Source of the DNA: Tatlockia sp.
GTDB lineage: Bacteria; Pseudomonadota; Gammaproteobacteria; Legionellales; Legionellaceae
NCBI GenBank assembly: GCA_013697955.1
Contig: JACCVV010000020.1
Location: 124,001 to 188,000, forward strand
Length of the DNA stretch: 64,000 bases
Reading direction: 5' to 3'
Positions 10,569 to 21,900 of this stretch are shown here, one piece after another (the stretch's first letter is position 1; each line of letters starts with the position of its first letter). Below the pieces are notes generated by a model, which made no database searches, had not been told where the DNA came from, and worked only from the letters and a program-made list of their open reading frames with translations. The translations under genes were made by a program, and so were the position numbers.

Positions 10569-12998
10569 ATGGGAAAACAACAAGTGGGTAATCAAGCTAA
10601 AAACCCTAAAACAAACCTGCCAATCTTTTTTTTCAAGCGTATTTCAGAAGGTATTTTCATTTTTATATCCGCCTGCGCCTTGTTTGTTTTGCTTTCTCTT
10701 TGTTCTTACGAATTAACAGACCCAAGTTGGACCCATGTTAGCAAGGTAAATAGCGAAATTGTTAATACTGGAGGCCAGTTAGGTGCCTATATTGCTGATG
10801 CCCTTTATTTTTTATTTGGCTATTTGGCTTTTCTTTTACCACTTTGCGCCGCCTACATGTCCTGGTTTATTTTAAAAGATCATCGCGCACTTAAATTAAT
10901 AAACAGAGCGGCCTTGTTTTTACGCACATCCGGCTTAATTTTTTTAATGATTGGGGGTTGCGGCCTGCTGAGTCTGGAACCACAAATTAAAGCAATCGAT
11001 ACCTTTCATAGTGCTGGGGGCGTTTTAGGGAGTTTTGTTTCGGGTGGCTTTGAATATGCAATGAGCATCAAAGGCGCAACCTTGCTTTTATTAGCGATTT
11101 TTTTAGTCGGAGTAACCCTGTTAACAGGTCTTTCCTGGATCTATGCAACAGAAAAGCTTGGGAATTATACTTTACTTATTTTCAATGGCTTTTTTCGTAC
11201 ATTGATGACTACCTCAGGCTCCTTCAGGTCAAAAATACATGAATTTCGTCTTCAAAAAGCGTCTCCCGTGCCTGCTAAATCAACGCCTAGATTAACGTCC
11301 ATCAAACAGGACAAATCCGAATCGTCCGTTGATTTTGGTGGAGAGCTCTTAAGCCGTAGTCCAGTTGTGGAAAATCCAGCACCATCGATTCCGGCTCTTG
11401 CCGCAACTTTTAAGTCCGCAAAAGAAATTGCCAAAACGGTTACCAAAGAAATTCCTAAAGAACAGCCTAAAGAACCACGTCCGAAAGGAATGCCAATGAG
11501 CTCAGGAGGATTGCCTTCATTAGAATTGCTTGATAAAAGCAAGCCAGGCAAGGCTATGGGCGGTTTTACTCATCAGGAATTAGAAAATCTTTCCCGCGAA
11601 GTGGAACAGCATTTACTCGATTTTGGGATTCAGGCCGATGTGGTAGCTGTACACCCAGGCCCGGTAATTACGCGCTTTGAATTGCAATTGGCAGCGGGTA
11701 TAAAAGTATCCAAGCTTTCCACGCTTGCCAAAGATTTAGCCCGCTCGCTTTCAGTGACTTCGGTCAGAGTCGTTGAATTGATTCCAGGAAAAACAGTGGT
11801 TGGTCTCGAATTACCCAATCAACATCGTGAAATGGTACGTTTATCAGAGGTGCTATGTGCCGATGTTTATCAGCAAGCTCATTCACCTATAACGCTGGCT
11901 TTAGGGGTTGATATTGCAGGTCATCCTATGGTTGTTGATTTGGCTAAAATGCCGCACTTACTGGTGGCGGGCACCACTGGATCAGGTAAATCGGTGGGAA
12001 TCAATGCCATGATTTTAAGCTTGCTCTTCAAAGCGACTCCAGAAGAAGTAAGATTGATTATGGTTGATCCAAAGATGTTGGAGTTATCAATTTATGATGG
12101 TATTCCCCATTTATTAACGCCAGTTGTCACCGATATGAAAGAGGCAGCCGCAGCTTTGCGCTGGTGTGTTGGCGAAATGGAAAGGCGCTATCGCCTGATG
12201 TCGGCTTTGGGTGTTCGAAACCTTGCTGGTTTTAATAGTAAAGTTTTAGAGGCAGAGTCCAAGGGCAGCCCGATAGCTGATCCATTATGGAAACCTGTAG
12301 ATTCAATGGATGAACAAGCGCCATTTTTAGAAACTCTGCCTTATATCGTGGTCATTATTGATGAATTAGCTGACATGATGATGGTTGTTGGTAAAAAAGT
12401 TGAGCAATTAATCGCAAGGATTGCTCAAAAAGCACGGGCAGCGGGTATTCATCTAATTCTTGCAACTCAAAGACCTTCGGTTGATGTGCTAACCGGTTTA
12501 ATCAAATCAAATATTCCAACACGCATGTCTTTTCAGGTTTCTTCAAAAATTGATTCGCGCACTATTCTTGATCAACAAGGTGCTGAGCAATTATTAGGTC
12601 ATGGCGACATGCTATACCTGGCCCCAGGAAGCGGCGCTCCACTACGCGTGCATGGTGCATTCGTCGATGATAAGGAAGTACATCGTATTGCTGATGACTG
12701 GCGCTCACGTGGCGCACCAGAATATATAGAAGATATTACTCTTGCTCTTGGAGATGGGGCGGATGGTGGCTTTGCTGAAGAAGGACAAAACACCGAGGAT
12801 GCTGATCCGCTCTATGATCAAGTGGTGGAATTTGTAATTCAAACCAGAAAGGCCAGTATTTCTGCTGTGCAGCGCCGTTTTAAAATCGGTTATAACCGTG
12901 CAGCGAGGCTAGTAGAAGAAATGGAAAGAACCGGCATTGTTGGTCCATTAGATGGTGGTTTTCGTGATGTATTAGTATCTACTGTTACTGAGGAATAA
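10569..12998 (+). CDS. ftsK: DNA translocase FtsK
   Basis: FtsK pumps DNA at the division septum and activates XerCD recombination at dif. The 809-residue protein has an N-terminal membrane domain with about four helices (residues 20-215). A linker of some 90 residues rich in Pro, Lys and Ser is short compared with E. coli. The motor follows: Walker A Gly-Thr-Thr-Gly-Ser-Gly-Lys-Ser near residue 468 and Walker B Val-Val-Ile-Ile-Asp-Glu-Leu-Ala-Asp near 594. The C-terminal winged-helix gamma domain (about 745-805) recognises KOPS. It leads an ftsK-lolA-rarA operon with gaps of 1 base or overlaps. Confidence 0.97.
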   Translation: MGKQQVGNQAKNPKTNLPIFFFKRISEGIFIFISACALFVLLSLCSYELTDPSWTHVSKVNSEIVNTGGQLGAYIADALYFLFGYLAFLLPLCAAYMSWFILKDHRALKLINRAALFLRTSGLIFLMIGGCGLLSLEPQIKAIDTFHSAGGVLGSFVSGGFEYAMSIKGATLLLLAIFLVGVTLLTGLSWIYATEKLGNYTLLIFNGFFRTLMTTSGSFRSKIHEFRLQKASPVPAKSTPRLTSIKQDKSESSVDFGGELLSRSPVVENPAPSIPALAATFKSAKEIAKTVTKEIPKEQPKEPRPKGMPMSSGGLPSLELLDKSKPGKAMGGFTHQELENLSREVEQHLLDFGIQADVVAVHPGPVITRFELQLAAGIKVSKLSTLAKDLARSLSVTSVRVVELIPGKTVVGLELPNQHREMVRLSEVLCADVYQQAHSPITLALGVDIAGHPMVVDLAKMPHLLVAGTTGSGKSVGINAMILSLLFKATPEEVRLIMVDPKMLELSIYDGIPHLLTPVVTDMKEAAAALRWCVGEMERRYRLMSALGVRNLAGFNSKVLEAESKGSPIADPLWKPVDSMDEQAPFLETLPYIVVIIDELADMMMVVGKKVEQLIARIAQKARAAGIHLILATQRPSVDVLTGLIKSNIPTRMSFQVSSKIDSRTILDQQGAEQLLGHGDMLYLAPGSGAPLRVHGAFVDDKEVHRIADDWRSRGAPEYIEDITLALGDGADGGFAEEGQNTEDADPLYDQVVEFVIQTRKASISAVQRRFKIGYNRAARLVEEMERTGIVGPLDGGFRDVLVSTVTEE

Positions 12999-12999
12999 A

Positions 13000-13611
13000 A
13001 TGAAAAAATTATTATTATGCTTATTAAGTCTGGTTTTTTGTTCTGCTGCCAGTTCTTCAACTGCTGGAGAGGAGCTGCAGGCAAGGTTAAATGCAATGCG
13101 CACAATGACTGCCGAATTCAAACAGGTTGTAAAAAGCAAAAAACGAGACATTTCCAATTCTTCTGGAACAATGGCACTCGAGCGGCCCGGGCGATTTCGT
13201 TGGCAAACCAAAGAACCTATGGCTCAGCTCGTTGTTGCAGATGGCAGAAAACTATGGGTTTACGATGTTGACCTGGAGCAGGTTACTGTAAAAAAGCAGG
13301 ATGATAGTATGGGCGGAACTGCTGGTTTATTTCTAAGCGGAAATACTGATAATGTGACTCGCGATTTTGAAGTTAAGGTCAGTGGCTCAGGCACTGATCA
13401 ATCTTACGATCTACTGTCTAAATCTGAGAAAGCTAATTTCCAGCGTTTAAAATTGATTTTTAGTAAGAATATTTTGACGGGCATAGAAATGTTTGATCAG
13501 TTAGGACAGCATACTGTTGTGAATTTGACAAAAGTAAAAACGAACCCAAAAGTTCCTGCCAAGTTATTTCAATTCCAACCGCCGAAAGGTATGGACGTTG
13601 TTCAGCAATGA
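13000..13611 (+). CDS. lolA: Outer-membrane lipoprotein carrier protein LolA
   Basis: LolA is the periplasmic chaperone that takes lipoproteins from LolCDE to LolB. The 203-residue protein has a clear signal peptide (Lys-Lys, a Leu-rich core, cleavage near residue 22). A LolA beta-barrel sequence follows, including Met-Thr-Ala-Glu-Phe-Lys-Gln, Gly-Arg-Phe-Arg-Trp, Asp-Gly-Arg-Lys-Leu-Trp-Val-Tyr-Asp and Asp-Leu-Glu-Gln-Val-Thr. It starts one base after the ftsK stop and overlaps rarA by 4 bases (ATGA), the conserved order in gammaproteobacteria. Confidence 0.95.
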   Translation: MKKLLLCLLSLVFCSAASSSTAGEELQARLNAMRTMTAEFKQVVKSKKRDISNSSGTMALERPGRFRWQTKEPMAQLVVADGRKLWVYDVDLEQVTVKKQDDSMGGTAGLFLSGNTDNVTRDFEVKVSGSGTDQSYDLLSKSEKANFQRLKLIFSKNILTGIEMFDQLGQHTVVNLTKVKTNPKVPAKLFQFQPPKGMDVVQQ

Positions 13612-14912
13612 GCGTCTTTGAGGCCGATCCGACTGCACCTCTTGCGGAATTAATGCGTCCGCGGCATTGGGATGAAGTGGTTGGCCAAGCTCATTTACTT
13701 GCTCCTGGCAAGCCACTTCGTTTGGCTTTTGAATCGGCGATACCTCATTCCATGATTTTGTGGGGTCCGCCTGGGGTTGGAAAAACAACCCTCGCACGCT
13801 TAAGTGCTGAAGCCTTTGATTGCGAATGGATAGCGCTTTCAGCAGTATTTTCAGGGGTTAAAGATATTCGTGCCGCCGTTGAAAAAGCCAAGCAAAACCA
13901 TAGCGTACATCGGCATACGATTGTCTTTATCGACGAAATTCACCGTTTCAATAAAGCTCAACAAGACGCACTTCTCCCTTTTACCGAATCAGGTCTTTTT
14001 ACCTTTATTGGAGCAACAACAGAAAATCCCTCTTTTGAGGTGAATTCAGCCTTGCTTTCGCGCGCACAGGTTTATGTGCTTAAACCTATAACGGAAGAAG
14101 AATTAAACATATTACTAACACGAGCCCAGGAAAAATATTTAAATCATCTTAAGTTTGATGCCCAATCAATAGAACATATTGTGAACTACGCTGATGGCGA
14201 TGCCCGACGTTTATTCAATTTACTAGAACAACTGAATACGGCCGCAAATGCAAAGGGTTCAGTCAAGATTACCGATAAACTCATTCAAAATGCTCTAAGT
14301 CCAAGTGGACGCCGGTTTGATAAAGGAGGAGAAAATTTTTATGATCAAATTTCTGCACTCCATAAATCGGTAAGAGGATCGAATCCTGACGCAGCTCTGT
14401 ACTGGATTTGTCGTATGTTAGATGGAGGGGTTGATCCTTATTATCTTTCTCGACGAATTGTACGCATGGCTTGGGAAGATATTGGTCTTGCTGATCCAAG
14501 AGCGATGCAATTGGCTAACGATGCCGCGTTAACCTATGAACGCTTAGGCTCTCCTGAAGGTGAACTCGCCTTAGCCCAAGCTGTCATTTATTTAGCAGTG
14601 GCGCCAAAGAGCAATGCAGGCTATATGGCTTTTAACAAGGCTATGGCTTTTGTCAAAAAAGACAAATCCCGCGAAGTGCCTATTCATCTTCGCAATTCAC
14701 CTACCAAACTGATGAAAGATCTAGGCTACGGTTATGCTTATCGCTATGCCCATGACGAGCCTCATGCCTATTCAGCAGGCGAAAATTATTTTCCAGAAGG
14801 CATGAGAGAACCTAAGTGGTATGAGCCCGTTCCTCGCGGTATGGAAGCCAAAATTATCGAAAAGCTGGCTTTTTTACATCAATTAGATACGGAAGCTAAA
14901 AAGAAGAAATAG
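13608..14912 (+). CDS. rarA: Replication-associated recombination protein A
   Basis: RarA (MgsA) is a clamp-loader-like AAA+ ATPase acting at stalled forks and gapped DNA with SSB. The 434-residue protein has Walker A Gly-Pro-Pro-Gly-Val-Gly-Lys-Thr-Thr near residue 53, Walker B Val-Phe-Ile-Asp-Glu-Ile-His-Arg-Phe near 106, sensor Gly-Ala-Thr-Thr-Glu-Asn-Pro, and an arginine-finger Leu-Ser-Arg-Ala-Gln. The C-terminal tetramerisation domain is complete and ends in a Lys-rich tail. Cotranscription with ftsK and lolA is indicated by the 4-base overlap. Confidence 0.96.
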   Translation: MSVFEADPTAPLAELMRPRHWDEVVGQAHLLAPGKPLRLAFESAIPHSMILWGPPGVGKTTLARLSAEAFDCEWIALSAVFSGVKDIRAAVEKAKQNHSVHRHTIVFIDEIHRFNKAQQDALLPFTESGLFTFIGATTENPSFEVNSALLSRAQVYVLKPITEEELNILLTRAQEKYLNHLKFDAQSIEHIVNYADGDARRLFNLLEQLNTAANAKGSVKITDKLIQNALSPSGRRFDKGGENFYDQISALHKSVRGSNPDAALYWICRMLDGGVDPYYLSRRIVRMAWEDIGLADPRAMQLANDAALTYERLGSPEGELALAQAVIYLAVAPKSNAGYMAFNKAMAFVKKDKSREVPIHLRNSPTKLMKDLGYGYAYRYAHDEPHAYSAGENYFPEGMREPKWYEPVPRGMEAKIIEKLAFLHQLDTEAKKKK

Positions 14913-14922
14913 CGCAATCCAA

Positions 14923-15585
14923 TTATTTTGAGGACGCTTTGTCAGTGGTCAGCTTTCTAAGAGCAAAACTCATTAAAGGCGGAGTTAGGGAAAGCAACAC
15001 GATCCCGTAAATAACGAGTGTAAAATTGTTTTTGATCCAGGGTAAAGAACCAAAGAAATACCCAAAACCCAAGAGAGAGCCAATCCACAAAAAAGCAGAA
15101 AAGATATTATAAAGAGTAAATTGGTAAAGATCCATGTAACCTATTCCTGCAACAAAAGGAGCAAAGGTGCGAATAATCGGCATGAAGCGAGCAAAGATTA
15201 TTGTTTTTCCACCATGCTTTTCATAAAAGCGATGCGTTTCTTGCAAATGTTTTCTATTTAAAAGCCAGGAACTTTCTGTTGTAAACACACGAGGCCCGAT
15301 CATTCGTCCAATCAGATAATTAAGTTGATTTCCTAAAATCGAGGCAACAATTAGCAAGAAACAAAGCAATAAAACCGAAAGGGGTTCTGAAGGCTGCGCA
15401 GCAATCGAGCCAGCAACAAAAAGTAAGGAATCACCAGGAAGAAAAGGAGTTACCACAAGTCCGGTTTCACAAAAAATGATAAGAAACAAAACTAAATAAG
15501 TCCAGGTCCCATAATCCGCTACAAAATTAATTAAGTAAGAATCAATATGTAAAATAAAATCTAAAAGTTGATGTAGACCTTGCAT
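14923..15585 (-). CDS. DedA family membrane protein
   Basis: DedA proteins are undecaprenyl-phosphate or phospholipid flippase-type inner-membrane proteins. The 220-residue protein has about five hydrophobic helices, the re-entrant-type segment Val-Thr-Pro-Phe-Leu-Pro-Gly-Asp-Ser-Leu-Leu-Phe near residue 46, and the family signature Phe-Ala-Arg-Phe-Met-Pro-Ile-Ile-Arg-Thr-Phe-Ala-Pro-Phe-Val-Ala-Gly near 130. It converges with rarA (10-base gap) and diverges from the TPR protein gene. Its specific substrate cannot be told from sequence. Confidence 0.9.
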   Translation of the reverse strand: MQGLHQLLDFILHIDSYLINFVADYGTWTYLVLFLIIFCETGLVVTPFLPGDSLLFVAGSIAAQPSEPLSVLLLCFLLIVASILGNQLNYLIGRMIGPRVFTTESSWLLNRKHLQETHRFYEKHGGKTIIFARFMPIIRTFAPFVAGIGYMDLYQFTLYNIFSAFLWIGSLLGFGYFFGSLPWIKNNFTLVIYGIVLLSLTPPLMSFALRKLTTDKASSK

Positions 15586-15798
15586 AGCTTTTCCAAAAAT
15601 TGTTTTTTTAAAGCGGATATTGAATGCCGATACTATACCTTAAACAAAAAAATTTAAAGCGCATAAATTGGCCATGGATATTTGTCCAGGCATGATATAC
15701 ATTTGCCAATCATAAAAATTACACCCTACCCAAATAATCATTTTTGTATTATTAAAGCCAATAAACATGTTTTGACAGGGATCAAGGATATATTTCTC

Positions 15799-17421
15799 AT
15801 GCACCATAAAAAAGAACCCAATTATCACATTTCTCGCGTTGATGAGCTTGAAACTTTATTTCCACCAGAGCTGATAAAATCATTTGAAGAATATGAGTTG
15901 AGAAATTATGTATCTACATTAATTTCACATCAGGATGATGATCTCATTAAGCTTCATTTACTTTTAAAGATGGCTACAATCGATTCTTTTAATGAAGATC
16001 AAAATTTCTGGATTATTAAAAAAGCCTTTGAAATTGCTCCTTTTAATGGAGAAAAAACGCTGACCAAGCTTACAATTGCTCACAGTTTGAATAGAGTTTA
16101 TAACCTTTCTGTTGATCTTGGCGATGTGACTTGGGAACGATACATACCTGACAATGGCTCGATGCTGCAAAATTTCCTTCTCCAACTTAGAAACTACATA
16201 CCTCAAAGTCCTTTTCTTTGGTTTTATCTTCAATCTTCGCTACAGCCTATTAAAAAAGATGGATGGGGAAAACTATTTGAAATTTATAATCCCGAAACGT
16301 ATGACGAAGTGATTAAAAAAATACATTCGCATTTTGTTCTTGAGTGGCTGCATTTTATTCCTGATCTCAATTCAGCTTGTCTTGAATATTTAAAAGGTAA
16401 TTATAGAGAGTGCCTGGAAGAGTGTAGTAAAGTGCTCGCTAATGAAGATTCTAATGAAAATAAAGTTTCAGAAAATGAACTTAATTTAACTAAAAACATT
16501 TTCTATTTAGCTTATAGCCAAATTAATAAAAAGGACGAAAATTTAGAAGGAATTTTGGGACCAATTTATGGAAAAATAATCAAAGTAGCCCTGAACGAAT
16601 TTGATAAACACAATTATGAAAAGGTAGTGGAAATTATAGCCAAAGTATTAACAGATCCTGATGAGAAAAAAAAATATACGATGGTAGAATGGAACACCTT
16701 ATTCGGAATCTCAGCAATCAGTTATGAAAATATAGGTGAGACCAACAAGGCACTAAATCATTTTGAAGCAGTATATCCCCAAATTCTTCGTTCAAATGAA
16801 AACCACTTTGGCCAAAAAAAAATAGCATTGCAGGGAATTGAGCGCTTAAGAGTTAGCAATCAATCTATACCCAATCAAAGTGAATTCTTTAAAAATTATA
16901 CGAATCCGCTTGTGCTTTACCAGGCTGGCTTAACTCTGGGTAAGCAGAGGGATTATTCCAAAGCAATTCACTTATTTAATAAAGCACTCGCATTTTTTAT
17001 TCCTCAAAAAGGTTTAATTTCGAAAGAATGTATTGCATGTTACTCAGCCTTAGCTTTCGCTTATGGTGAACAAGGTGAACTAGTAGATGCACATATAAAA
17101 ATCAACATGGCCTATGCTCTCGGATCTCAAGTCTATCAAACAGGACAGCCAGACCTTTTGCATATTGAAAAGCAATTAAGAAAACTGGATTTAACCTTTT
17201 CAATCAAGGTTTATGGCGAGTTATCTTTAGAAACTGCTGAAGCGTTTAAAAATTTAGGAATGCTGTATAACGAAGATGGAGACTTGCAGAAAGCGGAGCA
17301 AGCTTTTGAAAAAGCTTCAATAATAATTTCCAAAATTTCCGGTGAAAATAGTGAGTTAAATCAAGAGCTTTTAACGAAAATAAGCGAATTGGATCTGTCC
17401 TCTGGTTTGACGAAAAAATAA
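15799..17421 (+). CDS. TPR-containing protein of unknown function
   Basis: A 540-residue protein, mostly helical, without a signal peptide or membrane segment. At least two tetratricopeptide repeats are visible in the C-terminal half: one around Tyr-Gln-Ala-Gly-Leu-Thr-Leu-Gly-Lys-Gln-Arg-Asp-Tyr-Ser-Lys-Ala-Ile, another around Phe-Lys-Asn-Leu-Gly-Met-Leu-Tyr-Asn-Glu-Asp-Gly-Asp-Leu-Gln-Lys-Ala. The N-terminal half has no recognised family. The frame is open from an ATG at 15682, but I chose 15799 because AAGGA sits 10 bases upstream. Low G+C, lone position and lack of a family suggest an accessory gene, possibly a secreted effector. Confidence 0.7.
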   Translation: MHHKKEPNYHISRVDELETLFPPELIKSFEEYELRNYVSTLISHQDDDLIKLHLLLKMATIDSFNEDQNFWIIKKAFEIAPFNGEKTLTKLTIAHSLNRVYNLSVDLGDVTWERYIPDNGSMLQNFLLQLRNYIPQSPFLWFYLQSSLQPIKKDGWGKLFEIYNPETYDEVIKKIHSHFVLEWLHFIPDLNSACLEYLKGNYRECLEECSKVLANEDSNENKVSENELNLTKNIFYLAYSQINKKDENLEGILGPIYGKIIKVALNEFDKHNYEKVVEIIAKVLTDPDEKKKYTMVEWNTLFGISAISYENIGETNKALNHFEAVYPQILRSNENHFGQKKIALQGIERLRVSNQSIPNQSEFFKNYTNPLVLYQAGLTLGKQRDYSKAIHLFNKALAFFIPQKGLISKECIACYSALAFAYGEQGELVDAHIKINMAYALGSQVYQTGQPDLLHIEKQLRKLDLTFSIKVYGELSLETAEAFKNLGMLYNEDGDLQKAEQAFEKASIIISKISGENSELNQELLTKISELDLSSGLTKK

Positions 17422-17585
17422 ATAGGGTTCCTTCTCTCATCGTTAATAGAGCTAGAAATGATTTCAGTACTAAGGTAGGCTGTAAGTTAGCCATTCTTTT
17501 AATTATTAAGAATAGCGAGATTGGGACCCTTTTTGAGAGTCTTTATCAGGGCAAAGTTACATAACAAGTCTAAAAGGATTTGGCC

Positions 17586-18920
17586 ATGAGTGATGTATTA
17601 ATTGTTGAAGATGACCCAGTTTTACGCGAAGCACTTGCAGAAACCATGAATCTTGCCGGACATTCTTTTTTAGCTGCTAAAGATGGCAAAGAAGCACTCG
17701 CCATGCTTGAAAGCCATAGTCCAGCGATTGTATTGACTGATATTCGAATGGATAAAATGGAAGGTCAGCAATTGCTAGCTGAGATACAACGTCGTAACCC
17801 AGGCGTTCCTGTCATTCTCATGACTGCACAAGGATCAGTTGCAGATGCGATGGCTGCTATGCGTCATGGAGCTGTAGATTATTTACAAAAACCATTCAGT
17901 GCTCATGCCTTAACAGAAAAAATTAATCGCTATATGAAACCCTCTATCGTTGAAGACGACAGCCAGCCGGTAGCTCACGATCCAAAAAGCCAAGCGTTAC
18001 TAACAATGGCTCTTAGAGTTGCGCAATCCGATGTCGGGGTTATGATAAGTGGTGAAAGCGGCACTGGAAAAGAAGTTTTAGCGCATTTTATTCACGATCA
18101 TTCACCAAGACGCAACCATCCTTTCATTGCAATCAATTGCGCCGCAATTCCGGAGCAGATGTTGGAAGCAACCCTGTTTGGCTATGAAAAAGGCGCTTTT
18201 ACAGGAGCTTACAAAGCAACTCCTGGAAAGTTTGAGCAGGCTCAAGGAGGAACCCTTTTGCTTGATGAAGTGAGCGAAATGTCTTTAGGGTTACAGGCGA
18301 AATTATTACGAGTCTTGCAGGAAAAAGAAGTAGAACGAATTGGTGCGAATAAACTAATAAATCTTGATGTCCGTGTATTGGCCACCTCTAACAGAAAATT
18401 ACTGGATGAGGTCAAAGCGGGGCGTTTTCGCGAAGATTTATTTTACCGTCTCAATGTTTTTCCTCTGCATTGGTTACCGCTTCGGGAAAGAAATTGCGAC
18501 ATCTTGCCTTTGGCAAATTATTTAATAAGGCGCCATTGTCCTCTTAATCATCCTATGATTCCAATTTTTTCTGAGGAAGCTAATAAAGCCATGCTGGAAT
18601 ACAGTTGGCCTGGGAATGCTAGGGAGCTTGATAATGTCGTGCAACGCGCTCTGGTCTTACAATCAAATGGCATTATTCAGGTAGCTGATTTGCAATTAAC
18701 TTTTGCAACCGAAGCATCTGACAAAAAGCCTGACCCCGAAAATGAGGTTGAAATCAAATCAGATAGTAGAAGTTTACAAAATCATGAATTTGATTTAATA
18801 GAAAAAACACTAAAAGCTCATCAAGGCAATCGACAAAAAGTTGCTGCAATTTTAAATATTAGTGAAAGAACGCTTCGCTATAAATTAGCCAAGATGAGAG
18901 AAGAAGGTTATAACATTTAA
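17586..18920 (+). CDS. fleR: Sigma-54-dependent response regulator, FleR/FlrC type
   Basis: The protein has three domains. A receiver domain (about residues 1-115) keeps the acidic pocket, phospho-Asp in Val-Leu-Thr-Asp-Ile-Arg and Lys in Leu-Gln-Lys-Pro-Phe. An AAA+ domain follows with Walker A Gly-Glu-Ser-Gly-Thr-Gly-Lys-Glu, sigma-54-contacting Gly-Ala-Phe-Thr-Gly-Ala and Walker B Leu-Leu-Leu-Asp-Glu-Val-Ser. A Fis-type helix-turn-helix ends the chain. The receiver resembles FleR/FlrC, which drives class III flagellar genes; other NtrC-type identities are possible. No sensor kinase is adjacent. The ATG at 17586 follows AAAAGGA; an upstream in-frame TTG at 17580 is less likely. Confidence 0.85.
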   Translation: MSDVLIVEDDPVLREALAETMNLAGHSFLAAKDGKEALAMLESHSPAIVLTDIRMDKMEGQQLLAEIQRRNPGVPVILMTAQGSVADAMAAMRHGAVDYLQKPFSAHALTEKINRYMKPSIVEDDSQPVAHDPKSQALLTMALRVAQSDVGVMISGESGTGKEVLAHFIHDHSPRRNHPFIAINCAAIPEQMLEATLFGYEKGAFTGAYKATPGKFEQAQGGTLLLDEVSEMSLGLQAKLLRVLQEKEVERIGANKLINLDVRVLATSNRKLLDEVKAGRFREDLFYRLNVFPLHWLPLRERNCDILPLANYLIRRHCPLNHPMIPIFSEEANKAMLEYSWPGNARELDNVVQRALVLQSNGIIQVADLQLTFATEASDKKPDPENEVEIKSDSRSLQNHEFDLIEKTLKAHQGNRQKVAAILNISERTLRYKLAKMREEGYNI

Positions 18921-18928
18921 TTATCACA

Positions 18929-18956
18929 GCCTAAGCAGAGCGATTTCTCTCTGCTT
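18929..18956 (+). terminator. Hairpin after fleR-like gene
   Basis: A perfect 10-bp stem (CTAAGCAGAG / CTCTGCTTAG) with an 8-nt loop begins 9 bases after the stop codon. There is no U-run, so termination may be partial, with yhdP following 30 bases on. Confidence 0.45.
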
Positions 18957-18985
18957 AGCTATAAGGCATTTATTCACGTGAGAAA

Positions 18986-21900
18986 ATGAGGAAAAGGAAA
19001 GATATTGAAAATAATGCGCAAAATAATGATATAGTTAGTGCTTTATCTTTATTACGACCACACGCATTGACTAAATTTTTAAAACGTTGTTGGGTAATCC
19101 TGGCCTTTTTCATCATTACAGCAGCTCTTATATCCTGTCTGTTTCGCGCTTTAACACCTTGGGCTAAACAATATAAGACAGAAGTAGAGCAACAGCTATC
19201 GATTGCTTTTGGCCAAAAAGTTACCATTAATGCAATGGAAACAGGCTGGTATTGGTTTGAACCCGTAGTGAAGTTAAACCAAATTTCTATATCAGATGGT
19301 AAGCAAGTCGCTGTTAAATTAACCAATTTATTAATAGGAATAAAGGTCTTTAGTTCACTTTGGCATTGGCAGATTCAACCCGGAATCCTATTAATAGAAG
19401 ATTTACACCTTGGAATTCACCAGGAAAAAGGAACTTGGCAGATTGATGGTCTGGATGATCATCATAATCAGAAATTAGACTGGAATCCTGTTAATTACCA
19501 ACCGATTTTAGCCTGGATTTTGGGTCAACAAAAAATCATCATCAAGAATTTATCCGCCGATATTTTTATGCAAAACGGCACTCACATCCCAATTAATGAG
19601 CTAAATCTTAAAATTTCCAATCGTTCTGGACTATACCATATTAAAGGTAAGGGAAGTCTTGCCCAAACCACCGCTACCCATTTCCAGCTTCTTGCAGATT
19701 TGGCATTAAATCCTTATGCGCTGGATGAAACCAATGGCCAGGTGTATTTTGCAGTTCAACACATATTACCTGTTCAATGGGCTGGTTTTGTTCCATTGAT
19801 TCGTTTTCAGCCTAAGGATGGTCAAGGGGATTTACAATTTTGGGCGGATATAGCTCAAGGACAATTCACCCTCGTGCAAAGTAAATTGAACTTTCACCAT
19901 GTGGCCTGGCTGGATACACAAACAAATAAAGATCAATTGATTCAAGCTATAAAGGCTAATCTGGCCTGGAAGCCTACAAATACTGGCTGGGAATTAAGCG
20001 CAGATCAGGTTCATTTAGCTTTGGATGACACCCCTTGGCCAGAAAATTCATTTTTGATACGGTTTAGCAAAGATAGTCAAGCCTATTTTGTCTTTGTTAA
20101 AAATATTCTGCTTGGGCCTTTACTGAAGTCTTCGCTTTCTTTACCTGAAAATCTTAGAGCTTATCAATCAGCAAAACTACAGGGTAATCTTTACGATACG
20201 CAACTCCAATTCAAACCCTCCGGGATGGATTATTTTTTAACTCGCTTTTCAAATTTAGGCTGGAAAGAATTTGGCTCAATCCCAGGCTTGCAAAATCTTT
20301 CAGGAGCAGTTCAGTGGCAGCCGCAAAAAGGTCAATTGGAGTTAACGGGTAACCAGATTGAAATTAATCTGCAAAAACAACGATCAATAAAATTATCTGC
20401 CCTTGATGCAGCTTTTAATTGGCAGTCGGAAAGCGATGGTTTGAAATTAAATATAGAACGATTTCTTATAAATCATCCCAATCTAATTTTATCTGCCAAA
20501 GGAATTATTGATAAAATTTCAAATGAATCCTCCGGAAATATAAATTTGAAAGCTGAATTTTCTGGAAATAATTCCCAGTTTTTTTTACCTTTTATCCCAG
20601 GGAAACATCTCAAGCCCAAATTTGAAGCCTGGCTTAAAAAGGATCTGAAACGTATTAAAGAATTAAGTGGTGAGCTCGTAGTTAATGGCGCTATTGACAA
20701 TTTCCCCTTTGATAGTCAACCAGGCACCTTTGAGATTAATACTCATCTCAAAGGTGTTGATTTTGCCTTTAACCGAAATTGGCCGCTAGTTAAAGATGTG
20801 GATGCCTATTTGCATATTAATAAACGCAAGCTCGATGCAGATATCGTGCATTCCAATCTGCAAGGAATAATTGGCTATAATTCAAATGTTCAAATCGATG
20901 ATATTGGCCATGATAAAGAAATCTTGCTTTTTCGAACAAAGACAGATGCAAAGGCAGCTAAAATACTAAATCTGCTTAATAATTCACCTTTAAATAAAAA
21001 AATATCGACGCTGGCAATGTTAAAGATGAAAGGGCTTGTATCTGTTGATCTGAAATTGGAGGCTCCGCTTTATCCTGAAAATGACAAAATTTTGACTCTT
21101 GGCCTTATTAACTTTCAAAATAATGAGGTATCAGTTCACCACAGTGTAACTAATGTGGATTTGACTAAGGTCAATGGTTATATGCAATTCAATCAGGATG
21201 GAATAGAGAATTCCCAGTTAAATGCCAACATCCATGGCTTTCCTGCAACTATTTTTATCAAATCAGTTCAAGTTCCCCACCCCTATATGGAGCTTAAAGT
21301 AAATGGAAAAGCAAAAGCCGAAGAGTTAAACCAGAAATTTTCTACTCCATTTTCTGAACTGCTGCATGGCTCCATGGCAATAGAAAGTACCCTCCAATTA
21401 ACTGATGAGCCTAAGGGTTTCAGCCATCTCCATCTGCAAACCACTTTGGAAGGATTAGATGTTGATTTGCCTTCTCCCTATGGTAAAACCGCTGAAACTC
21501 AAGTCCCCTTAATTTTGGATGTTGATTTTAATTCTGAAAAAACTGTAAAAATGAGAGCTAATTATGATAATCATTTGAGTTCAGATTTAACATTTTCAAG
21601 TTCAAAGGGCTCATTGCAATTAAAAAAGGGCGATATTTATTTAGGCAGTTCTAATAAAGCGAAACCGAGTCCTAAAGGATTGGGAATTTCAGGTTCAATG
21701 GAAACTTTCGATTTGGAACAATGGCTTGCTTTAAAAACTAAAATGCCTGAAATAAAAGAAAAAAACCCTTTATTAGAAGCTATCAATCGAATTGATGTTA
21801 AATTTTTACAAGCTAGAATCTGGAAAGAAAATTTCAAAGAGTTAATTCTCAAGGCTGATAAAACAACTGCAAACGATTGGTCTATTCAATTAAAAGAAGC

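Noticed and set aside
15586-15798. TTGACA at 15772 as promoter of the TPR gene
   Set aside because: The only TATA-like -10 lies 11 bp away, too close, and the correct spacing falls on the start codon.
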